Source: Bin5 sp965200685 (lineage in GTDB: Bacteria > Chloroflexota > Anaerolineae > Caldilineales > Caldilineaceae). From it: a stretch of 64,000 bases of DNA. The notes beneath the pieces were generated by a model. That model was not told where the DNA came from and searched no databases. It saw nothing but the letters and a program-made list of their open reading frames with translations. A program made the translations under genes and the position numbers. Shown in pieces: positions 44,757 to 53,173 of the stretch (position 1 is the stretch's first letter; each line of letters starts with the position of its first letter). The stretch is from contig OZ241379.1 of the NCBI GenBank assembly GCA_965200685.1, positions 372,001 through 436,000 of the forward strand, read 5' to 3'.

Positions 44757-46091
44757 CTACAATGCTGCAAAGAATGTATGGCCGTGTAGTTCCTCCAAGC
44801 GGACGCTGGTGATGCAGTTGCTGAGGTTGGCGTCTGCCGCTGTATGGGCCAGGACGCGCAAATAGTTGTCGGTGAAACCGCTCCACAGAAGTGTGTGAGG
44901 CCGGTCCATGAGCGGCTGGCCGCTGCCTTCCCACAGGACCGGGCGGGTCGTGCCGACAAATCGCTGCCGTTCTAGCTGGCCTATGCGGGCGATGATCTCA
45001 TGCATGCGCTGTGCTCGTTCTTTTTTCAGCGCATTCGGCACCTGTCCGTCAAAGCGGGCGGCCGCAGTGCCGACCCGGGCACTGAAGGGGAAGATATGCC
45101 CATGGGCAAAGCGCATCTCCTCAACAAATTGCACCCCTTCCTCAAAATCCGCGTCTGTCTCCCCAGGAAATCCGACGATCAAGTCGGTGGTGAGGAGTAT
45201 ATCAGGGATGGAGGCACGGGCATGGGCCACTAGGTGGCGGAAGCTGTCCGTTGTGCAGCGACGGGCCATACGCCGCAGTTGCCTATCCGTACCGGCCTGC
45301 AGGGGCAAATGGAGATGCGGGCACAGCCGCCCAGGCCACTGCTGCCACAGCTCAAAAAAACTATCGGCTAGTTCCCAGGGCTCGAGGCTGCTCAGGCGCA
45401 GCCTGGAGATGTCTGTATCGGTGAGAATCGTCGCGGTCAGTTCTTTGAGGTCCGTGCGTTCGTTGCCGAGCAGATCCCGTCCATACGCGCCTAGATGCAC
45501 ACCAGTGAGGACCACTTCCCGGTAGCCGGCCTCCACCAGCCCCTGCACCTGCGCCACTACATCTGCCACGCTAAAGCTGCGGCTGTCCCCCCGTAGGGTG
45601 GTGACAATGCAAAATGTGCATTTGTTGTTGCAGCCATCCTGTACTTTCACGAACGCGCGAGTACGTCCCCACTCTTCCTCACTTGAGGCCGGGCGGGCAA
45701 AGGGTGTGCCATGCGGCTGTATGCGGGCTAGGTCGTCGGGATCGGAGAACTCTGCGCTCCACGGCTCTAGGAGTGTATGGAGCATCTCCTTTTGTTGGTT
45801 GTCGGCCACCAATGCCACACCGGGCAGTACGGCTGTCTCCTGGGGCGCGAGGGTCGCGTAGCAGCCGGTGACGACTAGGCGGGCAGCGGGGTTGGCCTTG
45901 TGTAGATGGCGCACATTCTGACGGCTTTTGCGCGCGGCCTGGGCCGTCACCGCACAGGTATTGAGGACGATCACCTGTGCCTCTTCAGGGACAGGGACAA
46001 TCCGATGTCCAGCACTGCTGAGACGGTTGGCCAGTGTATTATTTTCGCTGAAATTGAGCCGACAACCCAGTTGGTCAAGAAATACGCGCAT
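44757..46091 (-). CDS. mtaB: tRNA t6A37 methylthiotransferase
   Basis: A 444-residue radical-SAM methylthiotransferase that converts t6A37 to ms2t6A37 in tRNAs reading ANN codons. The N-terminal UPF0004 domain binds one 4Fe-4S cluster through C10, C46 and C77. The radical-SAM motif CNNKCTFC supplies C154, C158 and C161 for the second. Phylogenetic signature NTCAVTAQAARKSRQ is of MtaB rather than MiaB, and a C-terminal TRAM domain follows. I use ATG 46089-46091, giving the family-typical start MRVFLDQLGCR; a 29-residue longer frame is improbable. Confidence 0.92.
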   Translation of the reverse strand: MRVFLDQLGCRLNFSENNTLANRLSSAGHRIVPVPEEAQVIVLNTCAVTAQAARKSRQNVRHLHKANPAARLVVTGCYATLAPQETAVLPGVALVADNQQKEMLHTLLEPWSAEFSDPDDLARIQPHGTPFARPASSEEEWGRTRAFVKVQDGCNNKCTFCIVTTLRGDSRSFSVADVVAQVQGLVEAGYREVVLTGVHLGAYGRDLLGNERTDLKELTATILTDTDISRLRLSSLEPWELADSFFELWQQWPGRLCPHLHLPLQAGTDRQLRRMARRCTTDSFRHLVAHARASIPDILLTTDLIVGFPGETDADFEEGVQFVEEMRFAHGHIFPFSARVGTAAARFDGQVPNALKKERAQRMHEIIARIGQLERQRFVGTTRPVLWEGSGQPLMDRPHTLLWSGFTDNYLRVLAHTAADANLSNCITSVRLEELHGHTFFAAL

Positions 46092-46148
46092 ATGCTTCCG
46101 AATATTCTGCTTCCATTTTGTACGAACTGGTTCAGAATTGGCCGGAAC

Positions 46149-46178
46149 AGCATAGCACAGAACGTCTTGATGAATCAA
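46149..46178 (-). promoter_or_regulatory. Candidate mtaB promoter
   Basis: On the minus strand, -35 TTGATT (46173-46178), an 18-bp spacer and -10 TATGCT (46149-46154) lie about 60 bp before the mtaB start. Confidence 0.45.
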
Positions 46179-46279
46179 TATCAGGATGCAAAGATCTGAT
46201 CAGTATGCAAGGAGGCACAGGAATCAAAGCAGTATACAATCTCCTGCTGGATTTCTTTACGCAAGAGAATTGAGCTAAT

Positions 46280-47125
46280 TTACGCCTCAATTTGTACCCG
46301 GGCATAGCGTTCAAACAGATAAGAGAGCGGCTGGTCAGTAAAGATAGCGTTGTGATCCAGCGGTGAATGCGCGGGAAATTCGTTCTGGCAATCTGCACTG
46401 TATAGAAGCGGACCGGGCGACTTCAGCCATGCTTTCTGATAGATCATCGCGATCATATGTCGCACATGATCCGAGTGGTTGGGCATGCCCCGATGCCACA
46501 GGCGCATATCCCGGATGAGAAGGCTGCCTTTGGGCGTATTGGCCCGCCGCGGCGGTACAATCTGCTGGCGCCGGGCTTCGGTGGCCGGGTCGATGCGTCG
46601 CTGCCCACTCACCAGCAGATGTGTGCCCGGCCACAGCTCCATGGCCCCATTCTCCGCGTTCACATCCACCAGACAGACGTTGATCACAACTGAAACCACT
46701 GGGTGAGGCTCCTTCATGCCCGCAAAGAGATGCGGTCCATCCATGTGAAGAGGCTGAAGGCCACTGCCGGGGCAGTTACAATTGCCATTATAGTAACGGT
46801 TGTACATGCCATCGCCGAGGAGGGTGTGCGCCACTTGCACAGCGAACGGATTGGCTACGACATCCCGGAAGACATAGGGAGCACAGGGAGGTGGCCCTTG
46901 TTGCAGATGTCCTTCAACCCGCCCAGCCCCACCCCATCTCCTGGCATTGATCAGAATTTGCGAGTCGGCCTCCATGCGTTCATGGATGATATCCAGATGG
47001 GCCGGGTCAATGACATTCGCTAAGATGACATAACCATCTTGGCGCACGGCCCGCAGAGCCTGCGCTAGATGTGTGTCTATCAGCCGCTCCGCCTTCTGTT
47101 CTGCTGGTGTGACCGAAATCTCCAT
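46280..47125 (-). CDS. Phytanoyl-CoA dioxygenase (PhyH) family protein
   Basis: A 281-residue cupin, Fe(II)/2-oxoglutarate oxygenase. The iron site is H127 and D129 (HMD), with H211 (LWHRG). NAENGAMELWPGTHL fits the family's conserved oxygenase strand. A role in hydroxylating a small metabolite, or a compatible-solute-like substrate, is likely; the family has dozens of members in some Chloroflexota and Planctomycetes genomes with unassigned substrates. It is divergent from the TIM-barrel gene at 47161, with only 35 bp between the two starts. Confidence 0.88.
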   Translation of the reverse strand: MEISVTPAEQKAERLIDTHLAQALRAVRQDGYVILANVIDPAHLDIIHERMEADSQILINARRWGGAGRVEGHLQQGPPPCAPYVFRDVVANPFAVQVAHTLLGDGMYNRYYNGNCNCPGSGLQPLHMDGPHLFAGMKEPHPVVSVVINVCLVDVNAENGAMELWPGTHLLVSGQRRIDPATEARRQQIVPPRRANTPKGSLLIRDMRLWHRGMPNHSDHVRHMIAMIYQKAWLKSPGPLLYSADCQNEFPAHSPLDHNAIFTDQPLSYLFERYARVQIEA

Positions 47126-47160
47126 TGGTATAGCCTCCTCAGATCGGGTATACTCTGGCT

Positions 47161-47994
47161 ATGAAACTATCTCTCTCGGCCCGGGTTGCCGAAAGCTTCA
47201 GCAACAAACGGGTGACCGCCCTCCCTCTGACAGACCTGGCCCGCCTTGCGGCTGACGCCGGCTATGACGCGCTGTGTATGCGGCCAGCGGTTGTAGGTGT
47301 CCACAGCCCGGCCGGGACAGCCGAACAGGTACGGCGTATTGCGGATAGCCACGGCCTCGCCATCTCCATGGTCACTGCAGATTTCGCCGTGCCGGAAAAC
47401 AGTGCCGAGGGACCAGGCAGCCTACGACACATCACGCCTTCATTGGATCTGGCCGACACCCTAGGCGCGAACCTGATCCGCATCTGCATGAAATCGGAAG
47501 AGGACATTCCTCACGCTCAAAAAGCTGCGGACGAGGCCCAAGAGCGCGGCTTACGCTTGGCCCACCAGAGCCATACCCGCAGCCTCTTTGAGACAGTTGA
47601 GGGATCGCTAGCGGTGCTCCAAGCGGTAAAGCGGCCCAATTTCGGCATCATCTACGAGCCGGCCAATCTGGCCCTGTGTGGCCAAGAATACGGCGAGCCC
47701 ACTTTGCGCCTCTTGCATCCCTATCTGTTCAATGTATACCTGCAGAACCATGCACCGGACCCGGAGGGCCTTAAGCCCATGGACACCTGGACACAGGGTC
47801 GGGTGATGTCTACTCTGCGCCCGCTCAACGCGCCCGGCGGCATCGACTTCAATCGCGTCTTCGCGGGCCTACAGGCCATAGGGTATGATGGTTATGTGAC
47901 AATGCACCAGGCCTTTGGTGGGGATCTACCGCCGCCGGAAGCAACGAAGCAGACCGCAGAGTTCCTGCGAAGCAAGAGTACCGAATCCGCATGA
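47161..47994 (+). CDS. Sugar phosphate isomerase/epimerase (xylose-isomerase-like TIM barrel)
   Basis: A 277-residue TIM barrel of the AP endonuclease 2/IolE-like family. Blocks ADAGYDALCMR, MVTADFAVPEN, LRLAHQSHTRS, FGIIYEPANLAL and YDGYVTMHQAFG carry the metal-binding E/D/H positions around the barrel mouth. The family isomerises or epimerises sugars, inositols and hydroxypyruvate. Divergent from PhyH and followed by a convergent Gfo/Idh oxidoreductase, a common mix in sugar and inositol gene clusters. Substrate unassigned. Confidence 0.85.
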   Translation: MKLSLSARVAESFSNKRVTALPLTDLARLAADAGYDALCMRPAVVGVHSPAGTAEQVRRIADSHGLAISMVTADFAVPENSAEGPGSLRHITPSLDLADTLGANLIRICMKSEEDIPHAQKAADEAQERGLRLAHQSHTRSLFETVEGSLAVLQAVKRPNFGIIYEPANLALCGQEYGEPTLRLLHPYLFNVYLQNHAPDPEGLKPMDTWTQGRVMSTLRPLNAPGGIDFNRVFAGLQAIGYDGYVTMHQAFGGDLPPPEATKQTAEFLRSKSTESA

Positions 47995-48031
47995 CAGGCT
48001 GTGCTATTTCCACATTGATTCACATGGAGTA

Positions 48032-49081
48032 TCATGACTCTTGCACCTCCACCACTTTTCTTGTGCGGGCTGATTCCAAGGCCGCGTCGTAGACCCGCAT
48101 AAGCCGCAGCATTTGGGCCGCTGTTACAGCCAGTTCTCCATCCTGCTTGAGTACATCTGCAATGTTGCGGTAATAGCTTTTCCAACTGCCCCGCACGCTC
48201 TCGATCACCCGTTCCCTATGGCTCATACCATTGACGAGCGTAATGATTCGTGCTCGCGCAGCGGCCTCCTCCGTCGCAGCGTCAATATTACCTGCTTTCA
48301 TGGCCTTCTCTTGGGGGTCGATGCCGTATTTGATCAACCCACCGCGATCGCCGAGGATGTACCAGCGGGGTTTATTGATGGCAGCGAGATTGCCGATTTC
48401 AATGTTATAGGTTACACGGTTGGCAAAATACAGAAGCAGCCGAGCATAGTTCTCAATATCACTGTCCCAGCCATCCAGACGTTTGACATCGCAGAAGACG
48501 CTCTCCAGCGGCCCATCCACCAGCAACAGGGCCTGGTCGATGAAATGGGCTGGCCAGTCGAAAAGGATGCCGCCGCTCTCTTGCGCGGACGCCCGCCAGC
48601 CTTGGGGGGCACCATAACGCAGTATGGCCGCTTCAAACAGATACGGCCTGCCTATCAACCCATCGCCTAACACCTTCTGCACCGTCAGGAAGTCCCAATC
48701 CCAACGCCGATTGTGAAAGACGGACAGGATGCGGCCATTGTGCTCTGCTACCTCAAGAATCTCTTGCGCTTCCTGTGCATTCATGCACATAACTTTGTCA
48801 ATCACCACATGCTTGCCAGCCTTGAGAGCCTGAATTGCCAGAGCTTTGTGGGTATGGTGGGGTGTTGCCAAGACGACTAGCTCCACCTGATCATCCTGTA
48901 GCAGTCCGTCTAGGCTGCCATAGATTCTAGCGTGCGGGTAGTCGTACTGAGCAGCAGCCTGGGCGTTGGGATTGCGGGTGGAGATCGCGGCTAGATGCAG
49001 CCCCGGCTCTAGGCTGATCAGGTAGGCATGGAAATATTTGCCTGCAGTTCCATATCCCACAACGGCTGTCTGAATCATCAA
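48032..49081 (-). CDS. Gfo/Idh/MocA-family oxidoreductase
   Basis: A 349-residue NAD(P)-dependent dehydrogenase. The Rossmann domain starts AVVGYGTAGKYFH. The block DKVMCMNAQEAQEI is at the position of the usual EKP motif, here DKV instead of EKP. The block GGILFDWPAHFIDQALLLV supplies the active-site D and H of this family. The C-terminal domain is truncated-looking in the substrate loop but of normal total length. AAAGGGG precedes ATG 49079-49081. It is convergent with the isomerase gene; both could act on the same sugar or inositol. The lysine of EKP is retained. Confidence 0.88.
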   Translation of the reverse strand: MMIQTAVVGYGTAGKYFHAYLISLEPGLHLAAISTRNPNAQAAAQYDYPHARIYGSLDGLLQDDQVELVVLATPHHTHKALAIQALKAGKHVVIDKVMCMNAQEAQEILEVAEHNGRILSVFHNRRWDWDFLTVQKVLGDGLIGRPYLFEAAILRYGAPQGWRASAQESGGILFDWPAHFIDQALLLVDGPLESVFCDVKRLDGWDSDIENYARLLLYFANRVTYNIEIGNLAAINKPRWYILGDRGGLIKYGIDPQEKAMKAGNIDAATEEAAARARIITLVNGMSHRERVIESVRGSWKSYYRNIADVLKQDGELAVTAAQMLRLMRVYDAALESARTRKVVEVQES

Positions 49082-49198
49082 CGTATCCCCTTTCAGTTTG
49101 GTGTTTGATATATTGTATCATGGGGATGAACCGAAAAACCAGCACGAGAGATCGACCACATTCTCTCGCCGCCGTTATCGCTATCCCTACCTTCTACT

Positions 49199-49281
49199 TT
49201 GTCCTCTACGCATCTTCTGCTATGATTAAGCAATGGCTCGTTGTTTCAATCTATTGTAAGCTGAAACGACCCTTTAGGGTC
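49199..49281 (+). promoter_or_regulatory. Promoter and two-hairpin leader of the Amt-like gene
   Basis: TTGTCC (49199-49204), a 16-bp spacer and TATGAT (49221-49226) form a sound promoter. The roughly 65-nt leader contains GTTTCA/TGAAAC (49243-49248 with 49262-49267) and GACCC/GGGTC (49268-49272 with 49277-49281, 4-nt loop), two adjacent stems just ahead of the start. Confidence 0.5.
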
Positions 49282-49298
49282 CGGCACTATCCATTCGC

Positions 49299-50747
49299 AT
49301 GGATGTTTCCCTTCTCTGGTATCTAATCGCTGGTGGCCTTGCCTTCCTCCTGCCGGGCGGATTGGTCCTCGTTGCCGCATCTGGGCTGCGTCCTCAACGG
49401 GCATGGGATGCCGCGCTTGGTGGCTTGGCTGCCTTCTGTTTTGCCGCGCTCGGGTACTGGGCTGTTGGCTTCGCCCTCCAATTTGGGGGCATCGGCGTTG
49501 TCTACTACAATCACGCGGAGCTGCTGGATCTGGCGCGAGGGTGGAGTCCGTTGCCGGACGGTTGGGGGCATGGCTGGGTCGTGGCCGGGCTAGAGGGTTG
49601 GTTCCTGAGTGGGGCCGCGGAGACGCCCACTGCATTGGCCCTCTTTCTGGCGCACATTCCTTGGGCCGTCACTGCTGCGCTCTTACCTGTGTTGGCGTTA
49701 CGAGGACGAGCCCCCGCGTTGGCGACGATGCTGATCGCGCTCCTGAGCGGCGGCCTTATCTACCCTCTGGCAGGGAATTGGGTCCAAGGGGGCGGCTGGC
49801 TGGCTGCCTTGGGCCGCAATCTGAGCCTCGGGCATGGCATGGTCGATTTCGGTGGCGCGGGCAGTGTTTTTCTCGTGTCTGCTGCCGTGTCATTCGCCGC
49901 CTTGCTAGTATGGCTACCGCCACGCGAACCGCAAAGCCTGGCCGACCCCGCCTTGCCCCCTGTCCATTTGCCTATGCTGGCAGTGATAGGCGCACTGCTT
50001 CTCCTAACCGGCGTGTTGGGCTGGATGTGGGCCAGCCCCATTCAGCAGTTAAGCCTGAACCCATTTACCGCTCTGCGGGCCAGCGTCAATGGCCTGTTCT
50101 ACGCGGCCAGCGGTGTGCTGATTCCCCTCTTGTACACTTGGTTTGTCACCGGGAAAAGCGATCCGGCCATGAGCGCACGAGGTCTGGGGGCCGGGCTCAT
50201 TGCCGGGCTGGCCGCGGGCCCATTTCCGAGTCACTTGGGCGCGCTGCTGACCGGTCTGCTGGCCGGGGGCAGCGTTCCGTTTATGACCTTTATCCTCAAC
50301 CGAGTCTTTCGTCTGAACGATAGTAGTGGGGTCGTCGCGACTGCTGGCTTGCCGGCCGTCATCGGCTTGTTCTGTGTGGGCATTTTCGCCGATGGCGCGG
50401 CCGGGGCCGGTTGGCAGCAGACCGGCATCGGCACCTATTTGGGCGTCTCCGGACAAGGTGTTACAGGGCTGTTGGCCGCGGGGAACTTTCAGGTGGACTT
50501 CCCCGGCCAGCTCCAAGCACAGATCATCGGCATTGTGTGCTTGGTTTTATGGGGATTCGTCACAGGTAGCCTGATCTGCGTACCGGTCGCTGCGCTGTTC
50601 CATGCCATAGAACGGACTGTGCCGGACGCATATCCACCGTATTTACGGGAACCGCTAACGCCCGATGCAGCCGACGACCAGCGAAACGGCGACGAATTGC
50701 AGACCCCAGCTAGAAGTGATAACGTCACTCCGGTGGCAAGTGACTAG
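49299..50747 (+). CDS. Amt-like membrane protein lacking both twin pore histidines
   Basis: A 482-residue polytopic protein whose layout follows ammonium transporters: GGLIYPLAGNWVQGGGWLA, HGMVDFGGAGSVFLVSA, ARGLGAGLIAGLAAG and NDSSGVVATAGLPAVIGLFCVGIF. D183 matches the conserved Asp of AmtB D160. Eight positions later AmtB has H168, but this protein has F191. The second twin-His position (AmtB H318 in FGVHGVCG) aligns with A349. The Phe/Trp gate could not be placed. Without the histidines it may not conduct ammonium in the usual way; a sensor or a different substrate is possible. The hydrophilic C-terminal 50 residues are acidic and Asp/Asn-rich. ATG 49299 has no strong ribosome site. Confidence 0.75.
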   Translation: MDVSLLWYLIAGGLAFLLPGGLVLVAASGLRPQRAWDAALGGLAAFCFAALGYWAVGFALQFGGIGVVYYNHAELLDLARGWSPLPDGWGHGWVVAGLEGWFLSGAAETPTALALFLAHIPWAVTAALLPVLALRGRAPALATMLIALLSGGLIYPLAGNWVQGGGWLAALGRNLSLGHGMVDFGGAGSVFLVSAAVSFAALLVWLPPREPQSLADPALPPVHLPMLAVIGALLLLTGVLGWMWASPIQQLSLNPFTALRASVNGLFYAASGVLIPLLYTWFVTGKSDPAMSARGLGAGLIAGLAAGPFPSHLGALLTGLLAGGSVPFMTFILNRVFRLNDSSGVVATAGLPAVIGLFCVGIFADGAAGAGWQQTGIGTYLGVSGQGVTGLLAAGNFQVDFPGQLQAQIIGIVCLVLWGFVTGSLICVPVAALFHAIERTVPDAYPPYLREPLTPDAADDQRNGDELQTPARSDNVTPVASD

Positions 50748-50793
50748 GTTCTATGATCTCCAATCCATTTTGCCTCAAGAGATTGAATCTGTT

Positions 50794-51441
50794 TTAATCC
50801 AGAACATCCGAATCCAGTTCCGCCCCCAACGAAAAGCGGGCTAAGGTCGAGTATTGTGAACCACCTTGTCCCACAATGCTGCGGATGTGGCACAACTCCC
50901 GCACGGTCCAATCCGTCAAAGGCTGGGCCGTTTCTTTTTCTGTGGCGGCCCGGCGCAATTGCGCTGCTGCGCGGCGCAGCAGCGCAGGCGATGTCCCGCG
51001 CACACTACGGGCCAGAGTGATATGGGGTGAATACTGTTTCTTTTGCGCGGCAAAACCGATCTGTTGAGCCAGCGTTTCGATCTCCGCTTGGAGAGTCTGT
51101 AAAGCCAAAGTTTCTCCGCTGATCCCCATCCAGAGTACTCGCAGTTTGTTCCACGAGGCAAAGCATCCGAGCTTGGAGAATGCGAGTGTGAACGGCTTCT
51201 GCTCTGCGGCCATTGCGGCCAGCCTTGCCTGGATTTGCCGACGCTGGGCGTCTTCTGTCGTCCCTAAAAAGCGGAGGGTGAGATGCAGATTTTCTGTGTT
51301 TGTCCAACGCAAAACCCGTGGCACATTGTTTGCCGCTGTAGCGGTGGCGCAAGATTGCAGCCGCGCCTGCAGATACTGCTGTTCCATTCGTAGCCGCTGT
51401 TTCAAGCTAGGAGGGATTTCAATAGCGATAAATGTACGCAT
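50794..51441 (-). CDS. thpR: RNA 2',3'-cyclic phosphodiesterase
   Basis: A 215-residue 2H phosphoesterase that opens 2',3'-cyclic RNA ends to 2'-phosphates. The two signature motifs are HLTLRFLG (H53) and HITLARS (H140), spaced as in ThpR/LigT. ATG 51439-51441 gives the family-typical start MRTFIAIEIPP; a GTG/ATG 39 bp upstream is possible. Two Ala/Arg-rich tracts (LLRRAAAQLRRAATEKE) are encoded by an unusually palindromic stretch. It is followed on the same strand upstream by the SCO gene 66 bp away, with no functional link evident. Confidence 0.9.
   Translation of the reverse strand: MRTFIAIEIPPSLKQRLRMEQQYLQARLQSCATATAANNVPRVLRWTNTENLHLTLRFLGTTEDAQRRQIQARLAAMAAEQKPFTLAFSKLGCFASWNKLRVLWMGISGETLALQTLQAEIETLAQQIGFAAQKKQYSPHITLARSVRGTSPALLRRAAAQLRRAATEKETAQPLTDWTVRELCHIRSIVGQGGSQYSTLARFSLGAELDSDVLD
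50961..50985. repeat. Perfect 12-bp inverted repeat inside thpR
   Basis: GCGCTGCTGCGC (50961-50972), one base, then its exact complement (50974-50985). It encodes the Ala/Arg tract of ThpR. Strong cruciform or hairpin potential, but probably a by-product of the codon pattern. Confidence 0.6.
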
Positions 51442-51507
51442 AGGACAGTAGGGATTGAGCGCAGGGGCGGTCCATTTCACGACACTGGGGGGCTAGGCGC
51501 AGGGCAG

Positions 51508-52167
51508 TCAACGCAAGAGCACCTTTAGGTCGGCGACCAAGTCCTCGGCAGTTACATCTGCCTGGAAGAGAGCCTGCCAGTTGCCGTCCCTGTTGATAAA
51601 ATAGACGCGGGAAGTGTGATCGACGAAATAGAATTCGTCAGATGTGCTCTGGCCTTCCTGTACACCGGTATAGAGGCCATAGGCCGGCTTGAGTATCTCC
51701 AGATCTTTCGCTGAGACCCGGACTCCATAGAAATTCGGGTGAAATGCTTGGACGTATGGCTGCAGCCGGGCGAGATGGTCGCGCTGGGGGTCAACGGAGA
51801 CGAAGACCACCTGAAGATCTGCAGCCAGATCCGGCATGTCCCGCTCCAATGTGCGTTTGGCTGTAGCCAGTTCCGTCAACGTCAGCGGGCAGATATCCGG
51901 GCAGAACGTATAGCCGAAGAACAGGAGAACTGCCGTGCCTTTCAGGTCCGCTAAGTCGAAGGGCACTCCATCATAATTTTCCCCGTAAATCAATGCTGCT
52001 GGCCGAGGATCTGCAAACACGGTGCCCGTAAACACATGACGCCCGCAAGCATTGAGAAGAAATAGCAGTATGAGCAGAAAAACGATTTTCGCGTCTGCGC
52101 CACTTGAGCGGAGGCCCGGCCCGACCGTTCCGAACCGGTCTCGTCTACAGTACCTAGTTCTCTGCAT
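51508..52167 (-). CDS. SCO1/SenC-family copper chaperone lipoprotein
   Basis: A 219-residue thioredoxin-fold protein that delivers copper to the CuA site of cytochrome oxidase or acts as a thiol reductant. Copper ligands C89 and C93 (CPDIC) and H184 (DHTSRV) are all present. The N-terminal hydrophobic segment (about 28-40) ends in LNAC, a lipobox with C41. The longer basic N-terminus may include an incorrect start. It overlaps the next upstream gene by 14 bp, so translation is coupled. Confidence 0.9.
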   Translation of the reverse strand: MQRTRYCRRDRFGTVGPGLRSSGADAKIVFLLILLFLLNACGRHVFTGTVFADPRPAALIYGENYDGVPFDLADLKGTAVLLFFGYTFCPDICPLTLTELATAKRTLERDMPDLAADLQVVFVSVDPQRDHLARLQPYVQAFHPNFYGVRVSAKDLEILKPAYGLYTGVQEGQSTSDEFYFVDHTSRVYFINRDGNWQALFQADVTAEDLVADLKVLLR

Positions 52168-52846
52168 TGTCTAGGCAGTTGGCAAGGATATGTTCGGTAA
52201 TCTGGCGAATCTCCCCCACTGTCTGGTCGGTCAGGTCATCCTGATACCAACACCGCATCAGATGGATCAAATCTGCCATCAACCCTGTTTTGCCATCCCA
52301 TAGCTGCGCTGGTGTGGCAAAACAAAGACCGCTGTTTGATGCTCGCCTCTGTAGCGGCAATGTGGGCTCCACCTCGTCATGCGGAAGTTCTTGGTACTGA
52401 GGATGAGCGGCCAGCCAAGCATCCAAGTGCTCCTCCGCAGCCTGCGGGCGCGGCCCCCACTGGGCGACCCGCTGCCAGTCCTCATCCAAAATGAACAGAA
52501 GCGGCATATCCCTCTCGGTGGTCTCATTCTCTAGCAGCCCGTCCAACGCGTTGAAATCGATGTCCTGGGTGAGAATACGCAGATCAATGCGGGGGGAACA
52601 GTCAGCGATGCGCTGTAGAATGGGCAACACCATAAAAACGTCCGGCGTCTCTTCTGTAGCTAGACAGAGGAAATACAACCAGGTGGGCAGCTCTGCAAAG
52701 AAGAGCTGATCCTCCGCCTGCAAGCGCACTTCCTGTATCCGTTGCTGCAAAAACAGCCGGCTATCCGGCTCTAACTGTTGACTGAATTCAGCCACTGTGT
52801 AACTGAAAATAAACTTCAGAATTGATTCGCTAAAGTCTGTACGCAT
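52154..52846 (-). CDS. Thioredoxin-like protein without redox cysteines
   Basis: A 230-residue protein. The C-terminal part resembles the bacterial thioredoxin subfamily where WCPDC sits before a LPxLxRIA helix and DEDxRxxGRWGPRP follows. Here the active-site position reads E66-T67-P68-D69-V70, so both cysteines are lost. PDV-FMVLPILQRIA and MPLLFILDEDW keep the fold, with P115 in the cis-Pro place. It overlaps SCO by 14 bp, implying a joint function. The start is uncertain; ATG 52846 gives MRTDFSESILK, and an upstream ATG 81 bp further is possible. Confidence 0.6.
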   Translation of the reverse strand: MRTDFSESILKFIFSYTVAEFSQQLEPDSRLFLQQRIQEVRLQAEDQLFFAELPTWLYFLCLATEETPDVFMVLPILQRIADCSPRIDLRILTQDIDFNALDGLLENETTERDMPLLFILDEDWQRVAQWGPRPQAAEEHLDAWLAAHPQYQELPHDEVEPTLPLQRRASNSGLCFATPAQLWDGKTGLMADLIHLMRCWYQDDLTDQTVGEIRQITEHILANCLDNAEN

Positions 52847-53004
52847 CACGAGTATACCCAGGTAGTTTGTTGCCATGGCATGCAAGGATTCATGTTGCCA
52901 ACCCACAAAGCATAGTGTAGCAAACAAACGTAATTATCACGCAGCAGTTGCTCAAGGCCAAACAGTTGTTGTGCGAAAGAGAAGCTTCCAATATCGTCTA
53001 AAAA

Positions 53005-53033
53005 TTGACGCAAGGCCTTACCCATGCTAAGAT
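53005..53033 (+). promoter_or_regulatory. glyA promoter
   Basis: TTGACG (53005-53010), a 17-bp spacer and TAAGAT (53028-53033) lie about 140 bp before the glyA start. The 5' leader of about 130 nt includes a second dyad at 53126-53140. Confidence 0.6.
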
Positions 53034-53125
53034 TTTATTCGGTAACTATGCCATACTACATTGTACAGGGCAGCATGGGACGACAATCTGCGCGTCGTTG
53101 TGTCCTTTTGAGATACTTGGACTTC

Positions 53126-53140
53126 AACACCAGTGGTGTT
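53126..53140. promoter_or_regulatory. 7-bp dyad in the glyA leader (operator candidate)
   Basis: AACACCA (53126-53132), one base and TGGTGTT (53134-53140) form a perfect dyad 33 bp before the ATG at 53174. It may be an operator or an mRNA hairpin. Confidence 0.35.
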
Positions 53141-53173
53141 TCACATACTGATACAATCAGGAGTAGATCTTTG

